A stretch of DNA of 64,000 bases from Rhodobacter sp. (GCA_020637515.1 JACKKG010000001.1:2200501-2264500); one strand, 5' to 3'. Positions 18,348-28,100 are shown, numbered from the stretch's first letter. Made by a program: numbers and translations. Notes: a model not told the origin generated them from the letters alone.

Positions 18348-19433
18348 ATGCTGCTCTTCCTGCTCCGGCGCATCGGAATGATGCTGGTCACCGCGCTTTG
18401 CCTCACCTTCGTGGTCTTCGCGCTGACCAACCTTCCCGCGAAATTGGAAACCCTGGCCAAGACGCAGGCCGGCAGTCGCATGACCGATGCCGAGGTCGCG
18501 AGCTGGATCAACCGAAACGGCTATGGTTCGCCCATGCTGCAACGCTACGGCGAATGGCTGGGCGTTATCCCCGGCTGGGTGCGCACGGATGCCGACGGCA
18601 CCGTGCATGGCCGCTGCGTGGATCGCCATCAGGACGCATCGCTGGCGGGCAGCCGCTGCGGCATCCTGCAAGGCGACTGGGGCTATTCCACGCGCTTCCA
18701 GGACAACGTCGCCAGCGTCGTCACGGCCCGGGTGGGTGCGACCGGCTTGCTGATGATGTGGGTCATGATCGTCATGGTGCCGATGGCGCTGATCGTCGGC
18801 GTGCTGGCCGGGATGCGCGAAGGGTCGCGCACCGACCGGGCGCTATCGACCTTTGCCATCGCCTCGACCGCGACACCGGAATACGTTTCGGGGGTGCTGT
18901 TCATCGCGCTGCTGGCGTCCTCGACCGTGGGTCTGTCGCCCCTGCTGGCCAGTTGGGGATGGATCGACGGGCGGGTGCTGTTCCAGGGCAACGCGCGTTC
19001 GGCAATGGATGACATCACGCTGTCGAACTTCACCCTGCCGGTGCTGACCATCGCGCTTTACGGCATGGGCTATGTCGCGCGCATCACCCGCGCTTCCATG
19101 ACCGAGGTGATGACCCAGCAATACATCCGCACCGCCCGGCTCAAGGGCGTGAGTTTCACCAATATCGTGGTGAAGCACGCGCTCAGGAACGCCTTGATCG
19201 CGCCCTTTACGGTGATCATGCTGCAAATTCCGTGGCTTCTGAACGGGGTGGTGATCTCGGAGGTGCTGTTCAGTTACCCGGGCTTCGGCTGGACCCTCTA
19301 CGAGGCGGCGGTGAACAACGACATCGAGCTGCTCCTGGCCTCGTCGGTGGTGGCGGTGGTCGTCGTGCTGGTGACGCAGCTGATCTCGGATATCGGCTAT
19401 GTCTACCTCAATCCCCGCATCCGGATTTCGTAA
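18348..19433 (+). CDS. ABC transporter permease, DppB-type
   Basis: A 361-aa integral membrane permease with an N-terminal helix (residues 1-20), a long periplasmic loop and the binding-protein-dependent transport fold in the second half. The EAA-type loop reads TRASMTEVMTQQYIRTARLK and is followed by VKHALRNALI. The start has GGAGACGCC upstream. It pairs with the next permease 12 bases downstream. The periplasmic loop is longer than usual for DppB (about residues 25-130). Confidence 0.92.
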   Translation: MLLFLLRRIGMMLVTALCLTFVVFALTNLPAKLETLAKTQAGSRMTDAEVASWINRNGYGSPMLQRYGEWLGVIPGWVRTDADGTVHGRCVDRHQDASLAGSRCGILQGDWGYSTRFQDNVASVVTARVGATGLLMMWVMIVMVPMALIVGVLAGMREGSRTDRALSTFAIASTATPEYVSGVLFIALLASSTVGLSPLLASWGWIDGRVLFQGNARSAMDDITLSNFTLPVLTIALYGMGYVARITRASMTEVMTQQYIRTARLKGVSFTNIVVKHALRNALIAPFTVIMLQIPWLLNGVVISEVLFSYPGFGWTLYEAAVNNDIELLLASSVVAVVVVLVTQLISDIGYVYLNPRIRIS

Positions 19434-19445
19434 GGAGACGCGCGC

Positions 19446-20606
19446 ATGGACCCCCTCAGCTGGTTCGATATCCTGGCCCGCGCCGCCCAGCAGTTTCTGC
19501 CGGTCTGGATCGCCCTGGTCGTGACCTTTGCCCTGTCGATCCGCTTCCGGCGGCGGCTGGGCCTGTATGGCAAGCTTTTCGATTCCCCGATCGGCATGAT
19601 CGGTTTCGGCATCGTGATGTTCTGGCTGTATACCGCGCTCTTCGCCGGGCTGATCGTCACGCATGACCCTCTGGCGCAGGTCAGCGGGCTCAGGAACGCC
19701 GCGCCGGGCTCGGCGCTGCGCGCGCCGACGGATCTTTATCCCTATTACCTTTTCGGTGGGGACAGCCTGGCGCGCGACGTCTTCTCGCGCATGGTGATGG
19801 GCGCGCGCGAGGTGCTGCGGATCGCCCCCTTCGCAGCGATGATCAGCTTCATGATCGGCATTTCGCTGGGCCTGCCCGCCGGCTATTTCGGCGGCAAGCT
19901 GGACACCGGGTTGACCTTTCTGGCCAACCTGGTGCTGGCCTTCCCGGTGATCTTGCTGTTCTTCCTGCTGGTCGCGCCCGAGATCCAGCAGACCATCATC
20001 CCCAAGGTGATGGCCGGGGTGCTGTTCCTGGCCCCGATCCTGTTCGTCACGGTGTTGCTGAACAGCCGGTTCTTCACCCAGCCGCCAAAGCGCAACCTCT
20101 ATGTTGGCGTGGTGCTGCTGGTCGGGGCCTGGGCCTATGCGGGGCTGGTGTTCAACGCCGATCCGGTCGGCCTGTGGTCGATGTCGCCCAACCTGCTGAA
20201 CGTCTTCGTCGCGGTGGTCTTCGTGAACGCGCCGACGGTGTTCCGCATCGTGCGCGGCATCACGCTGGACATCAAGACCCGCGATTACGTCGCCGCCGCC
20301 CAGACCCGGGGCGAGGGCCCCTGGTATATCATGCTGTGGGAGATCCTGCCGAACGCGCGCGGCCCGCTGATCGTCGATTTCTGCCTGCGCATCGGCTATA
20401 CGACGATCCTTTTGGGCACGCTCGGTTTCTTCGGCCTGGGCGTCAGTCCCGAAAGCCCGGACTGGGGCTCGACCATCAACGCCGGGCGTCGGTTGCTGAC
20501 GGTCTACCCGCACCCCGCGCTGGTGCCGGCCATCAGCCTGATGAGCCTGGTTCTGGGCCTGAACCTGCTGGCCGACGGGCTCAGGGAAGAAAGCCTCAGG
20601 GACTGA
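19446..20606 (+). CDS. ABC transporter permease, DppC-type
   Basis: A 386-aa permease of the DppC/OppC type. An N-terminal helix and the conserved GGDSLARDVFSRMVMGAREV segment are followed by the transport fold with an EAA-like loop, TLDIKTRDYVAAAQTRGEG, and LPNARGPLIVDF. It is longer than typical DppC (about 300 aa) because of extra membrane segments in the middle (about residues 155-245). It belongs to the importer operon, 12 bases after the first permease. Confidence 0.92.
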   Translation: MDPLSWFDILARAAQQFLPVWIALVVTFALSIRFRRRLGLYGKLFDSPIGMIGFGIVMFWLYTALFAGLIVTHDPLAQVSGLRNAAPGSALRAPTDLYPYYLFGGDSLARDVFSRMVMGAREVLRIAPFAAMISFMIGISLGLPAGYFGGKLDTGLTFLANLVLAFPVILLFFLLVAPEIQQTIIPKVMAGVLFLAPILFVTVLLNSRFFTQPPKRNLYVGVVLLVGAWAYAGLVFNADPVGLWSMSPNLLNVFVAVVFVNAPTVFRIVRGITLDIKTRDYVAAAQTRGEGPWYIMLWEILPNARGPLIVDFCLRIGYTTILLGTLGFFGLGVSPESPDWGSTINAGRRLLTVYPHPALVPAISLMSLVLGLNLLADGLREESLRD

Positions 20607-20653
20607 TGACCGCGGCGCGTCCCCTCATTTCGCCGCAATGACTCCACGGGGGT

Positions 20654-20673
20654 CCGGGGGTGTGAACCCCCGG
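20654..20673 (+). promoter_or_regulatory. Stem-loop before the ATPase gene
   Basis: CCGGGGGT-GTGA-ACCCCCGG is a perfect 8-base stem with a 4-base loop in the 93-base spacer between the second permease and the ATPase gene. No U-run follows, so it is not a simple terminator. Confidence 0.55.
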
Positions 20674-20699
20674 CCCGTCCACCGACACAGGAGAGACCG

Positions 20700-22784
20700 A
20701 TGACCACCTGGACCCCCGACCAGCCGATCCTCGAAATCGAGAACCTCTCGATCAGCTTCTTCACCCGCCTGCGCGAGATCCCGGCGGTGATGGATTTTTC
20801 CTGCACCGTCATGCCCGGCGAGGCGATGGGCCTGGTGGGGGAATCGGGCTGCGGCAAGTCCACGGTCGCGCTAGCGGTGATGCGCGATCTTGGGGTGAAC
20901 GGCCGGATCGTCGGCGGCAGCATCCGGTTCAAGGGCCGAGACCTGACAAACATGTCGCAAGAGGACCTGCGCGGCCTGCGCGGGTCCGAGATCGCCATGA
21001 TCTACCAGGAACCCATGGCGTCGCTGAACCCGGCGATGAAGATCGGCGCGCAACTGGCCGAGGTGCCGATGATCCACGGCGGCATGTCCAGATCGGACGC
21101 GCTGGCGCTGGCCCGGCAACTGGTGGCTGACGTGCGCCTGCCGGACCCGGACCGGATCCTCAATTCCTATCCGCACCAGTTGTCGGGCGGTCAGCAGCAG
21201 CGCATCGTCATCGCCATGGCGCTGATGTCCAAACCGGCGCTTCTGATCCTCGACGAGCCGACCACCGCGCTCGATGTCACGGTCGAGGCCGGGATCGTCG
21301 ATCTGGTCAACGATCTGGCCGAGAAATACGGCACCTCGATGCTGTTCATCTCGCACAACCTGGGCCTGGTGATGGAGGTCTGCGACCGCATCACCGTGAT
21401 GTATTCCGGCGAGGCGGTCGAAACGGGCGACATCAAGGACGTGTTCGACAAGATGCGCCACCCCTATACGCAGGCGCTGTTCCGGTCGATCCCGCTGCCC
21501 GGCGCCGACAAGACCACGCGCCCGCTGCGCGCCATTCCCGGCAACTTTCCGCTGCCGCATGAACGGCCGAACGGCTGCAACTTTGGTCCGCGTTGCGATT
21601 ATTTCCAGGCCGGGCAGTGCGACGCGACCGACATCGCCATGGCGCCGGTCGCCGGCGACACCCGCCACGACAGCCGCTGCCTGAAGTTCGACGCGATCGA
21701 CTGGGACGCGCCGCTGCCCGCCGCCGTGCAGCACGACGCATCGACCATCGGCGAGGTCGTGCTGCGGATGGACGACGTGCGCAAATACTACGAGGTCGCG
21801 GCCTCGTCGCTGTTCTCGGGCGGGGACACCAAGGTGGTGAAGGCCAATGAAACCCTCAGCTTCGACGCGCGCGAGGGCGAGACGCTGGCCATCGTCGGCG
21901 AGTCTGGCTGCGGCAAGTCCACCTTTGCCAAGGTGCTGATGGGGCTGGAAACGGCGACCGCGGGAAACATCATGCTGTTCGACGAGAACGTGCAGAACAC
22001 GCCGATCCAGCAGCGCAACACCGATACCGTGTCGTCGTTGCAGATGGTGTTCCAGAACCCGTTCGACACGCTCAATCCGTCGATGACGGTGGGCCGGCAG
22101 ATCGTGCGGGCGCTGGAAATCTTCGGCGTCGGCGACAGCGACGGCGCGCGCCAGCAGCGGATGCTGGAATTGCTGGATCTGGTCAAACTGCCGCGCGAAT
22201 TCGCCACCCGGATGCCGCGCCAGTTGTCGGGCGGGCAGAAGCAGCGGGTGGGGATCGCGCGCGCCTTTGCCGGGAATGCCAAGGTGGTGATCGCGGACGA
22301 GCCGGTCTCGGCGCTCGACGTGTCGGTGCAGGCGGCGGTGACGCAATTGCTGATGGACATCCAGCGCGAGCACCACACCACGCTCTTGTTCATCTCGCAC
22401 GATCTCAGCATCGTGCGCTATCTCAGCGACCGGGTGCTGGTGATGTATCTGGGCCATGTGGTGGAACTGGGCACCACGGACCAGGTCTTTGCGCCGCCCT
22501 ACCACCCCTATACCGAGGCGCTGCTGTCGGCGGTGCCGATCGCAGACACGCGGATCGAGAAGAAACGCATCGTGCTGGAGGGGGATATTCCGTCGGCCGT
22601 TAACCCGCCGCCGGGCTGCCCGTTCCAGACGCGCTGCCGCTGGAAATCGCAGGTGCCGGGCGGATTGTGCGAGCGCGAGATGCCGCCGATGCGGCGGCTT
22701 GAGGGCGGCCACCAGATCAAGTGCCACCTGTCGGATGCCGATCTGGCGGGGATGGAGCCGGTCTTCAAGCTGGCGGCGGAATAG
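20700..22784 (+). CDS. Fused DppD-DppF type ABC transporter ATPase
   Basis: A 694-aa protein with two complete ABC modules in tandem, powering the importer. Walker A motifs GESGCGKST occur at residues 48-55 and about 400-407, with signature LSGGQ in both halves (LSGGQQQR and LSGGQKQR) and Walker B segments ending in LDEPTTALD and ADEPVSALD. Each half ends with the oligopeptide-transporter C-terminal cysteine-containing extension (for example CNFGPRCDYFQAGQC). Single-chain DppDF fusions are common in alphaproteobacteria. It ends the operon; a bidirectional hairpin follows. Confidence 0.93.
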   Translation: MTTWTPDQPILEIENLSISFFTRLREIPAVMDFSCTVMPGEAMGLVGESGCGKSTVALAVMRDLGVNGRIVGGSIRFKGRDLTNMSQEDLRGLRGSEIAMIYQEPMASLNPAMKIGAQLAEVPMIHGGMSRSDALALARQLVADVRLPDPDRILNSYPHQLSGGQQQRIVIAMALMSKPALLILDEPTTALDVTVEAGIVDLVNDLAEKYGTSMLFISHNLGLVMEVCDRITVMYSGEAVETGDIKDVFDKMRHPYTQALFRSIPLPGADKTTRPLRAIPGNFPLPHERPNGCNFGPRCDYFQAGQCDATDIAMAPVAGDTRHDSRCLKFDAIDWDAPLPAAVQHDASTIGEVVLRMDDVRKYYEVAASSLFSGGDTKVVKANETLSFDAREGETLAIVGESGCGKSTFAKVLMGLETATAGNIMLFDENVQNTPIQQRNTDTVSSLQMVFQNPFDTLNPSMTVGRQIVRALEIFGVGDSDGARQQRMLELLDLVKLPREFATRMPRQLSGGQKQRVGIARAFAGNAKVVIADEPVSALDVSVQAAVTQLLMDIQREHHTTLLFISHDLSIVRYLSDRVLVMYLGHVVELGTTDQVFAPPYHPYTEALLSAVPIADTRIEKKRIVLEGDIPSAVNPPPGCPFQTRCRWKSQVPGGLCEREMPPMRRLEGGHQIKCHLSDADLAGMEPVFKLAAE

Positions 22785-22860
22785 CGCCGGCCCGCGACGC
22801 GGGCGGGTGTGGCGCGGGGGCGGACGGTGTCGGGGGGCGGCTGCCCCCCGAACCCCCCGC

Positions 22861-22886
22861 TTCAAGGGGGCCACGGCCCCCTTGAA
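22861..22886. terminator. Bidirectional hairpin between convergent genes
   Basis: TTCAAGGGGG and CCCCCTTGAA pair around the 6-base CCACGG, giving a 10-base stem. It lies between the ATPase gene and the converging J-domain gene; AAAA on its right side gives a short U-run for the minus strand. Confidence 0.6.
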
Positions 22887-22927
22887 AATCCCCGTGCGTA
22901 TTTCGGACAAGATGATCGGGCGCGGCG

Positions 22928-23563
22928 TCAGTCGCGGAAGTTGCGGCTTTCCTTGATCTGGTCCCAGGCCCAGACGACCTCTTGCAGGCGTTCTTCGTCG
23001 GCGCGGTTTCCGCCGTTGAGATCCGGGTGAAGATCCTTGACCAGGCTCTTGTATTGCTTGCGGATTTCGACGCGGGACCAGGTGTCGCGGGCGTCGAGGA
23101 TTTCCAGTGCCTTGCGTTCCGTCGCCGGCAGTTTGCGGGTGGCGCCGGCGCGGGTGCGCGGGTCCGCGCGGCGCTGGGTGGCCTTTTCACCCAGCACCTG
23201 GAAGGGATCGTCGATGCCGTGGCGGGCCCAGCCCTTGGCCTCGCGATTGGTGCCGAAGGCGTCGGTGGCGCGGCCCCAGACGCGATCGCGTTCCATCGTG
23301 TCGGCCATTTCGGATTCGGTCTGCCCCGAAAAGAAGTTCCAGCGCAGGTTGTATTCGCGCACGTGGTCCTTGCAGAACCACAGGTAGTCGTCCAGCGCGT
23401 CGGGCGAGCGGGGCGCGCGATACTGGCCGGCCTCGGTGCACCCGGGATGCTGGCATTGCCGGGCCGAGGTTTCGACCGCGCCAGACATGCCGCGTCGCCC
23501 GCGGGTGCGCTTTTTCTTGTCGGTCGAAGCCCGGATGTCGAAGTTGAACGGATCTCGCGTCAT
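22928..23563 (-). CDS. J-domain (DnaJ-like) protein
   Basis: A 211-aa protein with a C-terminal J domain (about residues 145-205) containing the HPD motif at 179-181 (DLHPDLNGG), which stimulates DnaK ATPase. The N-terminal half has a cysteine/histidine cluster (C-x4-C at about 37-42, later FCKDH) that may bind zinc, and no Gly/Phe region, so it is a specialised J protein rather than DnaJ itself. It stands alone, converging with the importer operon. The client is unknown. Confidence 0.88.
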   Translation of the reverse strand: MTRDPFNFDIRASTDKKKRTRGRRGMSGAVETSARQCQHPGCTEAGQYRAPRSPDALDDYLWFCKDHVREYNLRWNFFSGQTESEMADTMERDRVWGRATDAFGTNREAKGWARHGIDDPFQVLGEKATQRRADPRTRAGATRKLPATERKALEILDARDTWSRVEIRKQYKSLVKDLHPDLNGGNRADEERLQEVVWAWDQIKESRNFRD

Positions 23564-23733
23564 CGGTCCTGCCGCTGGTCAGCCTGTCATCACTGTGCCG
23601 CCCGTGTCCGGTGCCGGGTTGGCATGGTCGGACGCCGGGGGCACGAGTCGGAGGCGAGAGTTTACGGGTTTCGGGGGGGGAATGAAAAGGGCCCCGTGCC
23701 GCGGAATTGCGCGGCCGGCCGGAACCGGCCGGG

Positions 23734-24294
23734 TCAGTCCTCGTCGGTGCGGTGGCCGCGGGGGCGCAGAACCGGCTCGATGCGGGCCGCCGGACCTTCG
23801 CCGCGCAGCATGGCGCCCGCGCGGAACACGGGTTCGCGCCGGGGCTGCGGCGGCGTGGGCGGCGCCAGCGGTTCGGGCGGATAGGCGGGGTCCGGCTGGT
23901 CGTCGTGCGGGGTCTCGTAGGGGTGCGCGGTGGCAAAGGTGTCGTCGTCGGGGCGCGCCTCGGCATAGGCGGCGGCGTATTCGGCCTCGTAGCCAGTCGC
24001 CGCCTGGGGTGCGGCCTCGAACTGTTGGGCGGCGATCAGCGCGGCGCTGGCATCCGGCCGGGTCTGGCCCAAGGGGCGTGCAAAGATCATGACCACCTGC
24101 GTGCTGGAGCGCGTTCCGCCGAAACGCTTGCGCTCTTCGCAAGGCAGGGTTTCGGTGCGAACGAATTGCCAGCCCCCGGCGGCCTCGGCGTTGATCCGTT
24201 CCGCCAGAGTGCTGGCAAAGCGATCGGCCACGGTCTTCAGACCCTTGGCTTTGGCCGCGCGCAGTGGCGCGGGAACGACCTTGTATTCATACAT
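23734..24294 (-). CDS. DUF4177 domain protein with a proline/alanine-rich tail
   Basis: A 186-aa protein. The N-terminus MYEYKVVPAP and the segment around AGGWQFVRTETLPCEE match the small DUF4177 fold; the remaining 100 residues are low-complexity, rich in Pro, Ala and acidic residues, and end in DED. The in-frame ATG at 24294 is the only start before the domain; longer upstream translation lacks a plausible start. Function of DUF4177 is unknown. No operon partner is evident. Confidence 0.75.
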   Translation of the reverse strand: MYEYKVVPAPLRAAKAKGLKTVADRFASTLAERINAEAAGGWQFVRTETLPCEERKRFGGTRSSTQVVMIFARPLGQTRPDASAALIAAQQFEAAPQAATGYEAEYAAAYAEARPDDDTFATAHPYETPHDDQPDPAYPPEPLAPPTPPQPRREPVFRAGAMLRGEGPAARIEPVLRPRGHRTDED

Positions 24295-24448
24295 GAGGAT
24301 GATCCGCCTGCGTTTCAGCGCCTTTTGCGGCAATCGCGCCCATATTGCAAGCCGCCAGCGCGGCCTGGCGGGGGCGCGTTGCATGGTTTTGATTGAGAGG
24401 CCGGGCGGCGCGGTGCTAGCGTGAGGGCAATTTCACGGAGGGATTCTC

Positions 24449-24967
24449 ATGCAAACCATACTCAAGGGGTTGTTTGTTTCGGCGATGCTGGCCTGCTCGA
24501 CGGTGCCTGCCGTTGCGCAGATCGGCGGCATGGTCACCGGCAATGACGTGGACCGCATCATGGATCTGGCGCGCGCCTATGGCACGATCGAGCGGCGCCA
24601 GGACGACCAGGGCGTCTGGCTGCGCGGCGAGATGGACGGCACGGTCTACACCATCACATTCCTGAATTGCGACGATGCGCATCAGAACTGCACCTCGGTC
24701 CAGTTTCGGGCATGGTGGGAAGCGACCGACGCCTATACGCTGGAGCAGGTCAACCAGTGGAACCGCGACCGGCGGTTTTCGGCCGCGTATCTCGACAATC
24801 GCAACAACGCGACCATCGAGTGGGACGTGAACCTGGCCGGCGGCGTCACGGCCGAGAATTTCGACGATTGCATCCAGTGGTGGCAGGTCGTCTTGCGCCA
24901 GTTCCGCGACGAGGTGGCCGATCCCCGGGGCAATCCCGGGACGACAGCGCCCCCATCCGGGAAATGA
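24449..24967 (+). CDS. Secreted YbjN-domain protein
   Basis: A 172-aa protein with a clear Sec signal peptide (residues 1 to about 23, ending PAVAQ) and a YbjN-like domain: the FLNCDDAHQNCTSVQFRAWW block and the VNQWNRDRRFSAAYLD segment are typical. GGAGGG precedes the ATG. Predicted periplasmic. YbjN-fold proteins resemble type III secretion chaperones, but the role of secreted members is not established. The short tail after the domain is rich in Gly, Pro and Thr. Confidence 0.85.
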   Translation: MQTILKGLFVSAMLACSTVPAVAQIGGMVTGNDVDRIMDLARAYGTIERRQDDQGVWLRGEMDGTVYTITFLNCDDAHQNCTSVQFRAWWEATDAYTLEQVNQWNRDRRFSAAYLDNRNNATIEWDVNLAGGVTAENFDDCIQWWQVVLRQFRDEVADPRGNPGTTAPPSGK

Positions 24968-25000
24968 GACCCGCCCGTCGCTGCGTCACTCGTCGCCGCG

Positions 25001-25567
25001 TCAGTCACGGCACTGGGGCAGGGCGGCGGTGAAGGCCGCGACCTCGCGGCGGTGGTCGGGGTTGCGCATCGGCGGCCAGTCGGCGGCAACGCCGCCGGCG
25101 CCGCGGGCAAGAACGCCGTCGCGGGTGACGGCGGCGTTGGCGATCCGCACCGCGCAGGCCAGGTTGGCGGCGCCGTCGTAGAGCCCGGCCTCGGGCAGGT
25201 CGCACCCGTGGTGGCGCGCCGTCGCGGGGGCGATCTGCAGCAGACCGCGATACGCCCCGCCGCCGCCTGAGGCGCGGGGGTTCCAGGTGCTTTCGAACCG
25301 CGCGAGGCCCGAAAAGAACGCCACGTAGAACGCTGCCCGCTCGCGTGCGGTCGCGCTTTCGTATCGGGGGCAAAACGTGGTCACGTCGGCCGGCACGCTG
25401 TGCACCATCGCGGTGCCGTGGGTCATCAGCGCGCGCATCATGGCGTCGTTCCAGGCGCTGGCCTCGGCGCGGTGATTCCAGCGCGCGGCGATGGCCGGGC
25501 CGGTGTCGGCCTGGGGTGCGCTGGCACAGGCGGCCAGTCCGGCGACGAGGATCAGGGCAAGCCGCAT
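25001..25567 (-). CDS. Lipoprotein lytic transglycosylase (SLT domain)
   Basis: A 188-aa protein with a lipoprotein signal (LILVAGLAACAS, lipid-modified Cys at about 14) and an SLT-type fold. The catalytic glutamate is in ARFESTWNPRA and the following GAYRGLLQIAPATARHHGC matches the family G-L-x-Q-I pattern. It should cleave peptidoglycan from the inner face of the outer membrane. It is short for the family, and it converges with the YbjN gene 33 bases away. Confidence 0.85.
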   Translation of the reverse strand: MRLALILVAGLAACASAPQADTGPAIAARWNHRAEASAWNDAMMRALMTHGTAMVHSVPADVTTFCPRYESATARERAAFYVAFFSGLARFESTWNPRASGGGGAYRGLLQIAPATARHHGCDLPEAGLYDGAANLACAVRIANAAVTRDGVLARGAGGVAADWPPMRNPDHRREVAAFTAALPQCRD

Positions 25568-25737
25568 CGGGCGTCCTTTGCGTTGGGGCCCTTGTGGACA
25601 TGCGGCAGGCCCGCAGGTTCCGCAAGCCGGCCGCGCCGGGCAGCGCGACGGGTGCGCGGAAAGGCGCCGGTTGCCATTCTTTGGCCATAACCGGGCGTTA
25701 ACCTGGGCGTGTTCCTTTTGAGAGGTGCTTGATTCCC

Positions 25738-26391
25738 ATGCCTGTCCTGCCCCAAACCTTCGGCCAGCGTCTTCATGTATTCCTGCAAAGAGTGCTGGGC
25801 TGGTATGGTCTGCTGTTCGTCCCGTTTCTTGTCTTTGCCCAGGTTTCGGGCCGGTGGACGGGCCAGATTCCCATGACCGCCGTGGCGATCGCCTCGCTGC
25901 TGGGGGTCGCGGTCGCGTTGCAACTGATCTCGGAATCGGCGCGGCCCCGGTTCCTGCTGCGGCCCGGTTCGACCGGGGCGGGGATCGCCGCCTTCTTTCT
26001 GTTTGGGCTGTTCGTGGCCCCCATCCAGGTGCAGGTCTTGCTGACCCTGATGGGGTTCGACTGGGCCGGCGTTCTGTCGGCCGCCCGGTTCGACATGCTG
26101 CATGACGCGGCCAAGACCCCGCGACTGTCGATCAGCGGGCTGTCAACGGCCGAGACCGTCGGCCTGGTGATCGCGTGCTTTGCCCTGATCCCGATAGCGA
26201 TCGTCAACTGGACCGTCGCGTTCATGAGCCTGTTCGTCCGCTTTCGCGTGCTTCAGCCGCGTCCGGTTGAGCGGCGCGCTCAGGACCCGCAGCCGGACAA
26301 TTCGGCCGCGCAGGAGGAACGCGCGGCGGCCCTCAGGGCGATGAAGAAGCGCATGATCCAGCGCGAGCAATGGAAGGCCAGCCTGACCTGA
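25738..26391 (+). CDS. Integral membrane protein of unknown function
   Basis: A 217-aa protein with about four hydrophobic helices and a charged C-terminal tail (AAALRAMKKRMIQREQWK). ATG 25738 is preferred to TTG 25729 because AGAGGTG at 25721 is correctly spaced only for the ATG. I do not recognise a family; it lies 92 bases before gatB on the same strand and may share a transcript with it. Confidence 0.7.
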   Translation: MPVLPQTFGQRLHVFLQRVLGWYGLLFVPFLVFAQVSGRWTGQIPMTAVAIASLLGVAVALQLISESARPRFLLRPGSTGAGIAAFFLFGLFVAPIQVQVLLTLMGFDWAGVLSAARFDMLHDAAKTPRLSISGLSTAETVGLVIACFALIPIAIVNWTVAFMSLFVRFRVLQPRPVERRAQDPQPDNSAAQEERAAALRAMKKRMIQREQWKASLT

Positions 26392-26483
26392 GCGGCGCGA
26401 CCGGCGCGGTTCCTCTTGCCCCCCTCGCGGCCCTGTCCTAAGACGCAAGGACCGCGAGACAGCAACTCAGGGAACCCCGCGCC

Positions 26484-27998
26484 ATGCTCGACCTCAGTTT
26501 TGATGCCCCCCCGCCCAAGGTGATTGCCGGCGCGACCGGCGACTGGGAACTGGTCATCGGCATGGAAATCCACGCCCAGGTTTCAACCCAGGCCAAGCTG
26601 TTCTCGGGCGCCAGCACGAAATTCGGCGCCGAGCCGAATTCGAACGTGGCCTTTGTCGATGCGGCGATGCCCGGGATGCTGCCCGTGGTCAACGAATTCT
26701 GCATCGAACAGGCGGTGCGAACCGGGCTGGGTCTGAAGGCGCAGATCAACCTGCGCTCGGCCTTTGACCGCAAGAATTACTTCTATCCCGACAACCCGCA
26801 GGGGTATCAGATCAGCCAGCTCTATCACCCCCTGGTGGGCGAGGGCGAAGTCCTGGTCGAGATGGCCCCCGGGGTCGCGCGCAAGGTCCGCATCGAGCGC
26901 ATCCACGTCGAACAGGACGCGGGCAAATCGATCCATGACATGGACCCGAACATGTCCTTCATCGACCTGAACCGCACCGGCGTGCCGCTGATGGAGATCG
27001 TCAGCCGCCCCGATATCCGCGGCCCCGAGGAAGCGGCGGCCTATGTCGCCAAGCTCAGGCAGATCCTGCGGTATCTGGGCACCTGCGACGGCAACATGCA
27101 GAACGGCAACCTGCGCGCCGATGTGAACGTCTCGGTCTGCCGCCCGGGCCAGTATGAAAACTACCAGGCGACGCAGGATTTCAGCCATCTGGGCACCCGC
27201 TGCGAGATCAAGAACATGAACTCGATGCGCTTCATCCAGCAGGCCATCGACTACGAGGCGCGCCGCCAGATCGCCATTCTGGAAGACGGCGGCAAGGTCG
27301 ATCAGGAAACCCGTCTCTACGACCCCGACAAGGGCGAGACGCGCTCGATGCGGTCCAAGGAAGAGGCCCAGGATTATCGGTATTTCCCCGATCCCGACCT
27401 TCTGCCGCTTGAGATCGAGCAGGCCTGGGTCGATGACATCGCGGCGACGATGCCGGAACTGCCCGACGCCAAGAAGACGCGCTTCATCGAGGTGTTTGGC
27501 CTGACCGATTACGACGCCTCGGTGCTGACCGCCGAGGTCGAGAACGCCGATTTCTTCGAGGCCGTGGTCGCCACCGGCGGCGACGGGAAGCTGGCCGCGA
27601 ACTGGGTCATCAACGAGCTGTTCGGCCGCCTGAAAAAGGAAGGCCAGGAGATCGGCGAAAGCCCGGTCACCCCGGCGCAACTGGGCGGCGTCATCGCGCT
27701 GATCAAATCGGGCGATATCTCGGGCAAGATCGCCAAGGACCTGTTCGAGATCCTCTGGACCGAGGGCGGCGATCCGGCGGCGATCGTCGAGGCGCGCGGC
27801 ATGAAGCAGGTGACGGACACCGGCGCGATCGAGAAAGCCGTGGACGAGATCATCGCGGCCAACCCGGCGCAGGTGGAAAAAGCGCAGCAGAACCCCAAGC
27901 TGGCCGGCTGGTTCGTCGGGCAGGTGATGAAGGCCACGGGCGGAAAGGCCAACCCGGCGGCGGTCAATGCGCTGGTGATGCAGAAGCTGGGCCTCTGA
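26484..27998 (+). CDS. gatB: Asp/Glu-tRNA amidotransferase subunit B
   Basis: A 504-aa GatB with all family landmarks: WELVIGMEIHAQVST at the N-terminus, FYPDNPQGYQISQ, VEQDAGKSIHD, DLNRTGVPLMEIVS, then the C-terminal YqeY-like domain ending NPAAVNALVMQKLGL. GatB is the kinase-type subunit that activates mischarged Glu-tRNA(Gln) or Asp-tRNA(Asn) for amidation. gatA and gatC are not adjacent. Length and motifs are standard and no anomaly is seen. Confidence 0.98.
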   Translation: MLDLSFDAPPPKVIAGATGDWELVIGMEIHAQVSTQAKLFSGASTKFGAEPNSNVAFVDAAMPGMLPVVNEFCIEQAVRTGLGLKAQINLRSAFDRKNYFYPDNPQGYQISQLYHPLVGEGEVLVEMAPGVARKVRIERIHVEQDAGKSIHDMDPNMSFIDLNRTGVPLMEIVSRPDIRGPEEAAAYVAKLRQILRYLGTCDGNMQNGNLRADVNVSVCRPGQYENYQATQDFSHLGTRCEIKNMNSMRFIQQAIDYEARRQIAILEDGGKVDQETRLYDPDKGETRSMRSKEEAQDYRYFPDPDLLPLEIEQAWVDDIAATMPELPDAKKTRFIEVFGLTDYDASVLTAEVENADFFEAVVATGGDGKLAANWVINELFGRLKKEGQEIGESPVTPAQLGGVIALIKSGDISGKIAKDLFEILWTEGGDPAAIVEARGMKQVTDTGAIEKAVDEIIAANPAQVEKAQQNPKLAGWFVGQVMKATGGKANPAAVNALVMQKLGL

Positions 27999-28100
27999 TC
28001 GCGGTCATGTGTGTCGGAAATCGGCCCTGGGGGGGTCGATTCCCCGCCGGCCATCCGCTAGGTTGAGCGTCGAGTGGCGCAATCCAAGGTTGTTGAGACG

